From Novosphingopyxis iocasae (GTDB lineage Bacteria; Pseudomonadota; Alphaproteobacteria; Sphingomonadales; Sphingomonadaceae), in NCBI RefSeq assembly GCF_014334095.1, contig NZ_CP060495.1, forward strand, positions 1,201,001-1,265,000: a DNA stretch of 64,000 bases, given 5' to 3'. Positions 49,340 through 57,567 of this stretch are shown piece after piece (position 1 is the first letter of the stretch; each line of letters starts with the position of its first letter). Below the pieces are notes generated by a model. It did not search any database. It worked only from the letters and a program-made list of their open reading frames with translations, and was not told the DNA's origin. A program made the translations under genes and the position numbers.

Positions 49340-50746
49340 ATGGCCAGGCGCTCCACCCCTCTGTCCGCCGAGCTCCGCGCGCGCGGGCCCCTCGTGCTGA
49401 TGATCTGCTTCCTTGCGCTGGTGGCGCTGACGGGCGGCGCATCGCGCGCGGATTCACTGGCGCAGCCCTTCGTACGTGTCGGGTCCATTATTTATGTTGG
49501 CGCCCTAGTGGCGCTTGGCTGGATCGATTGGGGACGGGCGCGGGCGCTGTGGCCGGTGTTCGCGGTGCTGGCGCTGGCCGTGCTGGCCGCGGCCGTGCAG
49601 CTGATCCCGCTTGCTCCTTCGCTCTGGACCGGATTGCCGGGGCGCGCTTTTTACGAACAAGCCGCCCAGATTGCGCAGATCGCCCAGCCCGCGCGGCCGA
49701 TCAATCTGTCGCCGGACCGGGGGTGGAATGCGCTGTTCTCGCTGGTCGTGCCGGTGGCAGCGGCGATCGGCCTCACCTCGCTCGACCGGGCGTCGCGCGC
49801 GCAGCTGGTGATGCCGCTGATCGTGATCATTTTCGCTAGCGCGGTACTGGGGCTGGCGCAAATCAGCGGGGGGGATGCCTCCCCGCTGCGCTGGTATGCG
49901 ATCACCAACCGCAGTTCCGCCGTGGGACTGTTCGCCAACCGCAACCATGATGCCACCTTCCTGGCGATGGCCTTTCCGCTGATGGCGGTGTGGGCGATGC
50001 AGCAGCGTGACCGTCGCAAGGGCGTGCCGATGCGCGGCTGGGTGGCGCTGGGCATGGGGGTGTTCCTGATGCTGATGCTGGTCACCACCGGATCACGCGC
50101 GGGACTGGTGCTGGGCGTGCTGTCCATCCTGCTTTCCCTTGCCGTCGCCGTGCCTTCGCTGCGCAAGGCCTATGGCAAGGTGCGGCGCAAGCGGCGGCCC
50201 TATTATATCGGTGGAGCACTGGTGCTGATTGCGGGGTTCGTGGCGGCGGTCATGAGCTTCCAGCGTGCAGCCGCGGTGCAGCGGTTCATGGGGCTTGGCG
50301 TAGCCGACGAGGTGCGTGCGAGCGTGTGGCCGGTGGCTTGGGAAATGACCCGCGCTTTCTTTCCCATCGGGATCGGTTACGGGGCGTTCGATCCAGTCTA
50401 TCGCCGGTTCGAGCCGTTCGCCAACCTTGGCACCAGCTACGTAAACGCGGTGCACAATGACTATCTGCAAGTGGTGCTGGAAGGCGGGGCGCTGGGCGCC
50501 GTCATCATCGCGCTGGCACTTATCTGGTGGCTGTTCGGCACTGGGCGGCTGTGGCTTCAGGAAAGCGAGCGCAATTTCGTTCCGCTGGGGCGCGCGGGCT
50601 CCGTCATCATATTGCTGGTGGCGCTTGCAAGCGTGGTGGACTATCCGGCGCGAACGCCGCTCATCATGACGATGCTGGTGCTTGCTGCCGGCTGGATGCA
50701 ATTGCCGTGGGCACGTGGCCGCGCTTTACGAAATACCGAACGCTAA
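49340..50746 (+). CDS. O-antigen ligase/Wzy-family membrane protein
   Basis: A 468-residue polytopic protein with about twelve hydrophobic segments and the Wzy_C region: SAVGLFANRNHDATFLAMAFPL, LVTTGSRAGLVLG and a periplasmic loop ending in NDYLQVVLEGGALGA. The HNDYLQ motif is conserved in the O-antigen ligase/polymerase superfamily. Whether it polymerises repeat units or ligates chains cannot be told from sequence. ATG 49340 has GGGA upstream; the frame extends to 49154 without support. First gene of the plus-strand polysaccharide export operon. Confidence 0.88.
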   Translation: MARRSTPLSAELRARGPLVLMICFLALVALTGGASRADSLAQPFVRVGSIIYVGALVALGWIDWGRARALWPVFAVLALAVLAAAVQLIPLAPSLWTGLPGRAFYEQAAQIAQIAQPARPINLSPDRGWNALFSLVVPVAAAIGLTSLDRASRAQLVMPLIVIIFASAVLGLAQISGGDASPLRWYAITNRSSAVGLFANRNHDATFLAMAFPLMAVWAMQQRDRRKGVPMRGWVALGMGVFLMLMLVTTGSRAGLVLGVLSILLSLAVAVPSLRKAYGKVRRKRRPYYIGGALVLIAGFVAAVMSFQRAAAVQRFMGLGVADEVRASVWPVAWEMTRAFFPIGIGYGAFDPVYRRFEPFANLGTSYVNAVHNDYLQVVLEGGALGAVIIALALIWWLFGTGRLWLQESERNFVPLGRAGSVIILLVALASVVDYPARTPLIMTMLVLAAGWMQLPWARGRALRNTER

Positions 50747-50785
50747 TTATAGGCGCGTTGGGAACCGTTGGGAAACTATAGTCAA

Positions 50786-51502
50786 ATGCGTATTCTTTTG
50801 CTCCCCGCCTTTGGGTTGGCGTTGCTATCGGGTTGTGCGGGCAATCCCCCTCCCGTCTCATCGGCAGACCTGACGGTGCTGCAGGATGGCGGTATGCCGG
50901 TTCCTGGACGCACCGATGTGATGCCCGAAGCACGACAGGCCGTGATCGGTCCGCTCGATAAGTTGGGCATCGATGTTTACGGCATCAGCGAACTTAGCAT
51001 GCAGGCACTGGTTGATGGTGCAGGCCAAATCTCGATGCCGCTGGTCGGTGTGCTCGAAGTTGGCGGGAAGACGCCCTCTGAGGTGTCGCGGGAGATCGAA
51101 CGGCAACTGCGCACCTACGTCCGCGATCCTTCGGTCAGCGTAAACCTCCTCGAATCGGTCAGTCAGGCAGTGACAGTTGACGGCGCGGTGATCGAGCCGG
51201 GGCTTTACCCGGTGTCAGGCAACATGACCCTCATGCGCACAATCGCATCGGCCAAGGGCCTTACCGAATCCGCTAAACTGGATGATGTTGTGATCCTGCG
51301 AACGGTGGGTGATCAGCGCTATGCCGGCCTCTATAATCTCGGCGCTATACGCCGCGGTGCCTATGCTGATCCTACAGTCTACGCCAATGACGTTGTCATT
51401 GTCGGGGATTCTCCGATGCAGCGCTTCCTGCAGAATGTTGCGCCGCTGGTGCCGCTTGTCACCACGCCTCTCATTGTTCTCCTCCAGCGGAACGGCAATT
51501 AA
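50786..51502 (+). CDS. Short Wza-type polysaccharide export lipoprotein
   Basis: A 238-residue outer-membrane polysaccharide export (OPX) protein with lipobox LSGC (Cys17). It has the Poly_export domain (LGIDVYGISELSMQALVDGAGQISMPLVG) and one SLBB domain (AVTVDGAVIEPGLYPV). It lacks the extra domains and C-terminal amphipathic helix of E. coli Wza, as in other sphingan-type export lipoproteins. Its TAA overlaps the next ATG by one base, coupling it to the kinase-like gene. Confidence 0.9.
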   Translation: MRILLLPAFGLALLSGCAGNPPPVSSADLTVLQDGGMPVPGRTDVMPEARQAVIGPLDKLGIDVYGISELSMQALVDGAGQISMPLVGVLEVGGKTPSEVSREIERQLRTYVRDPSVSVNLLESVSQAVTVDGAVIEPGLYPVSGNMTLMRTIASAKGLTESAKLDDVVILRTVGDQRYAGLYNLGAIRRGAYADPTVYANDVVIVGDSPMQRFLQNVAPLVPLVTTPLIVLLQRNGN

Positions 51503-53712
51503 TGAACACCCCCGACCGTATGCAGCGTTTCACGGCCGAGACGTCCTCCATGAGCCCCGCCGCCATCGCGGCTGAGGAGCAAGAGCGCGTTGGCTTTTTG
51601 CGCCACTATTCCCAGCTACTCTGGAGATGGCGCTATGTGTTTTTCGGCTCGATTCTAGGCTTCATGCTGATCGGCCTGGTCATTACACTTTTGATGACGC
51701 CGCAATATACGGCCATGACCACGATCGAGATTTCGCGTGAGTCCGACCAGATCGTAAATATCCAAGGCGTTCAGCGCGATGCCAGCGATGCCGACCAGGA
51801 ATTCTACCAGACGCAGTACGGTCTGCTGCAGGCGCGCTCGCTCGCCGAACGCGTAACCGAGGAGCTCAATCTCGCCAACAACCGCGACTTTTTCGAGATG
51901 TTTGGCAATGAGCAGGCTCTGGCGTCGTTCGATAACAACGCGAAAGCAGCTGCCGGACGCGCGGAGCGCAAGCAGATAGCAGCCGACATCCTTCTGGATC
52001 ATCTGGATATTACGCCGACGCGCCAGTCGCGCCTTGTCGATATCGAGTTCACTAGCCCCAGCGCGACTTTCTCCGCGAAGATCGCAAACTCCTGGGCACG
52101 CAACTTCATTCGCGAGAGCCTAGAGCGCCGCTACGAAGCGACGTCCTATGCCCGTAACTTCTTGCAGAACCGTCTGGGCCAGCTGCGTACCAAACTCGAT
52201 GAATCCGAAGAAGAGCTGATGAACTATGCGCAGCAGCAGCGGATCATCACCCTTCCCGGTCAAGGCGCGCAGGGTTCAGAGCAGTCCACCGTCGCTTACG
52301 ATCTAGTCTCCCTGAACAACGCGTTGGCAAGCGCCACCGCTGATCGACTTGCGGCCGAAGCCAAATATAAGGAAGCGGCCGGTCGTGGAGCGGACTCGGC
52401 AGAAGCGCTAGGAAACAATGCGCTAAACGTATTACGGGCGCGGCGGGCAGACGTTGCGGCTGACTATCAGAAGCTTCTAGCTCAGTTCGAACCTCAATAT
52501 CCGCCAGCCATGGCGCTGCAGCGGCAGCTGCGACAGATTGATCAGAGTATTGCTCGCGAAGAACAGCGAGTTAGCGACTATATTCGTAACGCCTATGACA
52601 CAGCCCGTGCTCGCGAAGAGGCTCTTAAGCAGCGGGTTGACGAGTTGAAGGCGAGCTTCCTTGATCAGCGCCGCCGCAGCATTCGCTACAACATCTTTCA
52701 ACGCGAGGTGGATACCAACCGCCAGCTATACGATGCTCTGCTGCAGCGTTATAAAGAAATTGGTGTCGCAGGCGGCGTGGGCGTGAACAATATCGCTATC
52801 GTTGACGAGGCTATCGTTCCGGAAAAGCCCTCCAGCCCCAAGCTGATACTCAACCTGCTGCTAGCGCTGTTTTGCGGTGCCGCGGTGGGGGCTGGCCTGG
52901 CCTTCCTATTCGATCAGAGCGATGAGCGGATTTCGGACCCGGAGGAAGTGCGGAAGCTGCTTGGGCTCCCCGTTCTGGGTACGATCCCGCGGTCGAAGGA
53001 AGGTTCGCCAGAAATGGCTCTGCGCGATCGGAAGTCGGAAATCGTCGAGGCTTATCTCGCCGTCCAGACGAACTTGCAGCTCGCCAGTGCCAGCGGTATT
53101 CCGCGCGTCATTTCGGTCACCAGTACCCGGCCTACCGAAGGCAAGTCGACAACGGCTTTCGCTTTAGCCACCATGCTCGGTCGGTCGAACGCCCGGGTGG
53201 TCCTGATCGACTGCGACATGCGCTCGCCGTCCGTCCACAAGCTGCTCGATGTGAAGCACGATAACGGTGTCAGCAACTATCTGGCCGGCGTTGATAGTTT
53301 CGATGAAATGCTGGTCCCGGTGGACGACTATGGCTTCACCGCTATTACGGCGGGCCCGATCCCGCCCAATGCAGCCGAGCTGCTTACGAGCGATCGCCTC
53401 TCTAAGATGATCGACGCGCTTCTGACCCGCTTTGATTACGTTGTGATCGATGCTCCGCCGGTCCTGGGTCTTGCCGACGCTCCTCTCATCGGCAGCCGCG
53501 TCGAAGGAGTCATTTACGCCATCGAATCCAACGGCGCCCGGTCTACTTTCGTCAAGGCCGCCATCGCCCGTCTGCGGGCGGCGAATGTTCCGATCCTCGG
53601 CGCGGTCCTGACCAAGTTTGAGCCGAAGCGCGCTAAATATGGCTATGGCTATACCTATGGCTACACCTACGGCGAGAAGGATGCACGCGGGAGCGCTGCT
53701 CTTGACGGATAA
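51502..53712 (+). CDS. Wzc-type chain-length regulator fused to a BY tyrosine kinase
   Basis: A 736-residue inner-membrane protein of the PCP-2a class. N-terminal Wzz domain with the first membrane span (about 44-68), a long periplasmic coiled-coil region, a second span near residues 450-470, then a cytoplasmic BY-kinase with Walker A RPTEGKST (K548), Walker A-prime VVLIDCDMRSP and Walker B VVIDAPP. The C-terminus has a tyrosine cluster KYGYGYTYGYTYGEKD (Tyr713-723, six tyrosines), the expected autophosphorylation tail. Controls polymer length and export with the Wza-like protein. Confidence 0.95.
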   Translation: MNTPDRMQRFTAETSSMSPAAIAAEEQERVGFLRHYSQLLWRWRYVFFGSILGFMLIGLVITLLMTPQYTAMTTIEISRESDQIVNIQGVQRDASDADQEFYQTQYGLLQARSLAERVTEELNLANNRDFFEMFGNEQALASFDNNAKAAAGRAERKQIAADILLDHLDITPTRQSRLVDIEFTSPSATFSAKIANSWARNFIRESLERRYEATSYARNFLQNRLGQLRTKLDESEEELMNYAQQQRIITLPGQGAQGSEQSTVAYDLVSLNNALASATADRLAAEAKYKEAAGRGADSAEALGNNALNVLRARRADVAADYQKLLAQFEPQYPPAMALQRQLRQIDQSIAREEQRVSDYIRNAYDTARAREEALKQRVDELKASFLDQRRRSIRYNIFQREVDTNRQLYDALLQRYKEIGVAGGVGVNNIAIVDEAIVPEKPSSPKLILNLLLALFCGAAVGAGLAFLFDQSDERISDPEEVRKLLGLPVLGTIPRSKEGSPEMALRDRKSEIVEAYLAVQTNLQLASASGIPRVISVTSTRPTEGKSTTAFALATMLGRSNARVVLIDCDMRSPSVHKLLDVKHDNGVSNYLAGVDSFDEMLVPVDDYGFTAITAGPIPPNAAELLTSDRLSKMIDALLTRFDYVVIDAPPVLGLADAPLIGSRVEGVIYAIESNGARSTFVKAAIARLRAANVPILGAVLTKFEPKRAKYGYGYTYGYTYGEKDARGSAALDG

Positions 53713-54919
53713 TACAAAGTCCGCACGCGTCCGCACGGTAGCGGGGCGAATAGCGGCAGTATTACTGCTTGCTGGCCTGGCCACGGTCGCCGGCCAGAAG
53801 AGCATGGCAATGGTGCTTGCCGAGCGAGCTCCCGACCGCGCCTTGCGTTTTGACGCCACCAATGCTGCGGCACATGTGCAGAAAGCCATGGATCTGGTTT
53901 CCGGCGAAGATTCTTCTCCGCCGCTCGATCGTGTGGCTTATCATTCGCAGCAGGCGATCCTAACGGATGCCACCCAGCCATCGGCGGCCGTTGGCATCGG
54001 TCTGGTGCAAGAGCAGCAACGGAAACAGAAGGCCGCCACCGCAGCTTTCGCTTATGCCCAAGCGCTGTCGCGCCGCAATTTTCCGGCGCAACTTTGGCTG
54101 ATCGAAGATGCCGTGCGGCGAGATGATATTCCGGCCGCGTTGCGTCACTATGATATTGCAATGCGCACCTCGCGCGCATCGAAGACGCTGCTATTTCCGG
54201 TCCTGACGAACGCTATCGCAGATCCTGCAATCGTCCCCCCGCTAGCAAAAATTATTGCTGCAAATCCCGTCTGGCAAGAACAGTTCGTTCAGCACGCGGC
54301 GCAGAATGCAGGCGATCTCGATGCTCTTGCCTCTCTACTGGGCGCAATCCGACAGAACGGCGGTCAGGTGAGCGATCAAGCTATCAGTACAGCGCTATCA
54401 CGCTTTATGAACGACGAGGACGTCAGCGGCGCCTGGAAGCTTTATGCGTCTATGAACCAGCAAGATGCCCGGAAAACTATCCGCGGCGGCAGGTTCGTAC
54501 AGCAACCCGACTATCCCTCACCGTTCGATTGGAGGCTTAGCGACGATGGCGAAGCTGTAGCTGAACCGCGCCAGATAGGGGCGGGAACAGCGCTGTATTT
54601 TGCTGCGCCGATGGATTGGGGTGGCACGGTCGCTTCGCAAACACTCCACCTCCCACCGGGACAACACAGCCTCACCGGGATGGCTTATGGTATTTTGCTG
54701 ACTGACGGGCAGCGTCCATTCTTCACGCTGCGTTGTCTCGAAACCGCCAACACGCAACGCCTTGAGCTGCCCAGAAGTGACGAACAGGGAAAGCCTTTCC
54801 GTTGGCAGTTCACGATCCCTTCAAACTGCCCTTTCCAGAGCCTGCAGCTCGAGCTGGCTCCCGCAAATACGCCGGAAGGCGTTGAGGGGTATGTCAGCAA
54901 TCTTTCGGTGACGGAGTAG
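53702..54919 (+). CDS. Membrane-anchored TPR-like protein with beta-rich C-terminal domain
   Basis: Not recognised as a named family. From TTG 53702 (GGGAG 8 bases upstream, overlapping the kinase stop by 11 bases) the product is 405 residues; ATG 53681 is an alternative start. It has an N-terminal basic stretch and a membrane segment (RIAAVLLLAGLATVAG), then about 220 residues of helical, degenerate TPR-like repeats. The last 130 residues are beta-rich (YFAAPMDWGGTVASQTLHL, LTGMAYGILLTDGQ) with two cysteines, resembling carbohydrate-binding jelly-roll modules. It is embedded in the export operon, so a role in polymer export or modification in the periplasm is inferred. Confidence 0.75.
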   Translation: MTDNTKSARVRTVAGRIAAVLLLAGLATVAGQKSMAMVLAERAPDRALRFDATNAAAHVQKAMDLVSGEDSSPPLDRVAYHSQQAILTDATQPSAAVGIGLVQEQQRKQKAATAAFAYAQALSRRNFPAQLWLIEDAVRRDDIPAALRHYDIAMRTSRASKTLLFPVLTNAIADPAIVPPLAKIIAANPVWQEQFVQHAAQNAGDLDALASLLGAIRQNGGQVSDQAISTALSRFMNDEDVSGAWKLYASMNQQDARKTIRGGRFVQQPDYPSPFDWRLSDDGEAVAEPRQIGAGTALYFAAPMDWGGTVASQTLHLPPGQHSLTGMAYGILLTDGQRPFFTLRCLETANTQRLELPRSDEQGKPFRWQFTIPSNCPFQSLQLELAPANTPEGVEGYVSNLSVTE

Positions 54920-54927
54920 TCCGGACG

Positions 54928-55338
54928 GTGTCGTTATTATCAACATTCGAAAAGCGTTCATTGGTGCACGCGCTGGTCTTCTCTTGCCTCTGTGGAGTGG
55001 TGACAACCGGAGCCGCCGCTCAGCAATCCACCGGCGTGCGGGAAGCAGGAGGTGAAATGCGGACCGCGCAAACAGCCGAAAATCTAGGTGAAACGGATCG
55101 TGCAGATAGAGGGAGCACCTTCGACGTTCTTCCTGAAGCCCAACAAAACCGGTTTTCCAGCGGCAATGAGGAAACGATTACCCGGCAACCGGGCATGCGA
55201 CTGAATACGCGCATGGACTCACGGCTTTCCAATCGCCTCGACAATCGAATGTCGCTTCGCCTTGGCACCAATCAGTCAGCTCGCGCGCCCTCTTCTTCAA
55301 GCAGCAGCAGTAACAGCGCGTCTTCCCAACCGGATTGA
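54928..55338 (+). CDS. Small exported protein with an Arg tetrapeptide repeat
   Basis: Not a recognised family. From GTG 54928 the product is 136 residues: a signal peptide (likely cleaved around AAAQQ, residues 29-33), a polar linker, then six copies of R-[LM]-x-[STNL] (residues 91-114) and a Ser-rich tail. The repeat makes a regular line of arginines every four residues, suggesting a basic helical face that could bind the acidic polysaccharide (inference). It sits 8 bases after the TPR-like gene and before the sugar transferase. Confidence 0.7.
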   Translation: MSLLSTFEKRSLVHALVFSCLCGVVTTGAAAQQSTGVREAGGEMRTAQTAENLGETDRADRGSTFDVLPEAQQNRFSSGNEETITRQPGMRLNTRMDSRLSNRLDNRMSLRLGTNQSARAPSSSSSSSNSASSQPD

Positions 55339-55367
55339 TGGCCTTCCCGTTTTTTAGCGAACCGTAA

Positions 55368-56639
55368 ATGTTGCTTCTTTCCTCATCAAGATCACCCTGG
55401 CGCAGGATCGATGTGCAGCTTGGCGGCGGCCTTTTGCTGGCCGCTATCATTCCGTCAGCTTTGCGAATGCTGATACTAGAGCCGGATGCGCATGCAGTCC
55501 TTTACCAGACCACGCTGGGCGTAATCGCAGCGATCATTGCAGGCTTCTGGCTACTGCGGAACATCACGACGTACCCCGGTGCGCAAGGCGGTAGCTACGT
55601 CATCCCTGTATTCACCGCTTCCTACTTCATCATGCTGATGGTGTTTGTGCTCGGGCGGCTCGACTACAATCGCTCGGCTGTTGCGTCGGGTTATCTACTG
55701 ATCATAATATGGTCAGTATTCACGAGCATTATGGTTCAAAGAAACCAGCATTTGCGGATCGGCTATTTGCCCTTTGGCGATCCCGCTATTCGGCAAAGCA
55801 TAGATGGTGTTACCTGGCATCTGATCGATGACACCAAAACTGATGTTACTGGCCTGGACGCAGTGGCTGCGGACTTGCGTATTGATCTGCCGAATGAATG
55901 GGATCGCCGCTTGGCCGACTATGCTCTCCAGCGCGTCCCGGTTTTTCATGTGAAGACGCTCGTGGAGAGCCTTACCGGAAGGGTAGAACTGGAGCATCTT
56001 TCGGAAAATAGCTTCGGGTCGCTCATCCCTCTTTCCGCCTATATGTGGGTTAAGCACATTCTGGATTGGATTACGGCCTTGTTGGTCGGGATAGTTTTGC
56101 TGCCGTTACTGTTGTTGATTGGCCTTCTGGTGCGTCTGGATACGCCCGGCCCGGCTTTATTCCAGCAGACCCGGATCGGCTTCAGCGGTCACCCCTTTAC
56201 CGTTTTCAAATTTCGCACGATGTTCAGCGAGCGACCACCAATTGATACTGCTGATCCGCTACGTGCGGCAATGACGCAGGAGGGCGATGTCCGAATTACG
56301 CGCATTGGCAAAATCCTGCGCCGGACGCGGCTCGACGAGCTTCCTCAAATCTTGAACATCTTGCGCGGCGAAATGAGTTGGATCGGCCCGCGACCCGAGG
56401 CGGAGACATTGTCACGCTGGTATGAGGTGGAAATTCCGTTCTATCGCTACCGCCACATCGTCCGTCCCGGTGTCGCAGGCTGGGCGCAGGTTTGCCAAGG
56501 ACATGTGAGCGAAGTCGATGACGTGCGGAGCAAACTGCATTACGACTTTTACTACATTAAAAATTTCTCGCCCTGGATCGATCTGTTGATCGTTGCGCGT
56601 ACCGTTAGGATCGTGATTACCGGCTTTGGCTCGAAATAA
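55368..56639 (+). CDS. Polyprenyl-phosphate sugar transferase (initiating glycosyltransferase)
   Basis: Starts polysaccharide repeat units by transferring sugar-1-phosphate to undecaprenyl phosphate. The 423-residue product has four N-terminal membrane spans (about 15-130), then the bacterial sugar transferase domain with one span (near residue 228), KFRTMFSE, LRRTRLDELPQILNILRGEMSWIGPRP and VRPGVAGWAQV. It resembles GelB/SpsB of sphingan clusters (glucose-1-phosphate transferase; recalled, not checked). It begins 30 bases after the tetrapeptide-repeat gene. Confidence 0.93.
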   Translation: MLLLSSSRSPWRRIDVQLGGGLLLAAIIPSALRMLILEPDAHAVLYQTTLGVIAAIIAGFWLLRNITTYPGAQGGSYVIPVFTASYFIMLMVFVLGRLDYNRSAVASGYLLIIIWSVFTSIMVQRNQHLRIGYLPFGDPAIRQSIDGVTWHLIDDTKTDVTGLDAVAADLRIDLPNEWDRRLADYALQRVPVFHVKTLVESLTGRVELEHLSENSFGSLIPLSAYMWVKHILDWITALLVGIVLLPLLLLIGLLVRLDTPGPALFQQTRIGFSGHPFTVFKFRTMFSERPPIDTADPLRAAMTQEGDVRITRIGKILRRTRLDELPQILNILRGEMSWIGPRPEAETLSRWYEVEIPFYRYRHIVRPGVAGWAQVCQGHVSEVDDVRSKLHYDFYYIKNFSPWIDLLIVARTVRIVITGFGSK

Positions 56640-56643
56640 GTCG

Positions 56644-57558
56644 ATGCAGGGTTTCCTTACCGACTGGACATTTACGCCCTCTCCCCAATCCTTTCTTACG
56701 TACCTTTCGCGCACTAAGTCCCGCCTTTTTGGGCCGGGTGCCCGCCCTGACTTTGAGATAATCAGGCCATTTGAAGCCGCAAATCGCTGGAACATCCTGT
56801 TTCTTTATGCCCCCGATGGGCAACTAACCGACAGCCAGGTTTATTCAATCGAACGTTTTCACGAACTCAGTGGTGCTTTTGCGATCATCGCCGCAATTCC
56901 CCAGGAATGCGCCTTGCCGAAAATGTTCAAACGTGCGGACGCGCTAATTCGCAAGGAACTGCCCGGATTCGATTTTTCCGCCTATACGATCGCGGTCGAG
57001 CAACTTGCCGCCCGCTCGCCTGGAGCGCGTGCGTTTATACAAAATGATTCCGTATTAGGTCCGTTCGGCCATATCGATCGCATGATTGCCGCGGCGCCTT
57101 GGGACCTTACCGGCTTCCTCGCCAGCGCAGCGATCGAGAACCACATCCAATCGTTTGCCTTCGTGTTGCAGGACGTGACGCCCGCTCGCCTCGAGGCATT
57201 GCGTCCAGTGCTGTTCGAAAGTCATGCACTGGATCATTACCGCGATGTTGTAAATCTTCAGGAAACGCGGCTCGCACGGGTGGCAGCTGACAGTATGAGC
57301 GTCGGGGCGTATTGGTTCGAGGGTTCGTCGAACGCTGTCGAACTGTCGCTAGGCACTGCGTTGCTGAGAAAACTCCGGCCTTTGCCGGCTCAGGAAATCG
57401 CGACGCTGGATCCTTCACTGGTCCGGCCTGTCGAACTGCTTGAAGAGGGGTTTCCGTTCGTCAAACGGTCCCTATTCACGCGGAACGGACATCTGGCCGA
57501 CCGTGTCGAGCTGATCGCTGCGCTTGATCGGCTTGGACACCCGACCGCCTCGCTCTAA
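56644..57558 (+). CDS. RgpF/rhamnan-synthesis-F-like protein
   Basis: A 304-residue soluble protein. The segments RAFIQNDSVLGPFG, LTGFLASAAIENHIQSFAF and the C-terminal PFVKRSLFTRNG recall the rhamnan synthesis F (RgpF) and related LPS biosynthesis proteins, which are probable glycosyltransferases. The match is motif-level only. ATG 56644, four bases after the sugar transferase stop, gives a compact protein; TTG 56626 is an alternative. It is convergent with the Wzx gene. Confidence 0.7.
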   Translation: MQGFLTDWTFTPSPQSFLTYLSRTKSRLFGPGARPDFEIIRPFEAANRWNILFLYAPDGQLTDSQVYSIERFHELSGAFAIIAAIPQECALPKMFKRADALIRKELPGFDFSAYTIAVEQLAARSPGARAFIQNDSVLGPFGHIDRMIAAAPWDLTGFLASAAIENHIQSFAFVLQDVTPARLEALRPVLFESHALDHYRDVVNLQETRLARVAADSMSVGAYWFEGSSNAVELSLGTALLRKLRPLPAQEIATLDPSLVRPVELLEEGFPFVKRSLFTRNGHLADRVELIAALDRLGHPTASL

Positions 57559-57567
57559 TCGCCCGCG

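Noticed and set aside
50753-50790. GGAAC upstream of the Wza-like gene
   Set aside because: No CGTT- or CATT-like -10 at 16-17 bases, so not called as an ECF promoter.
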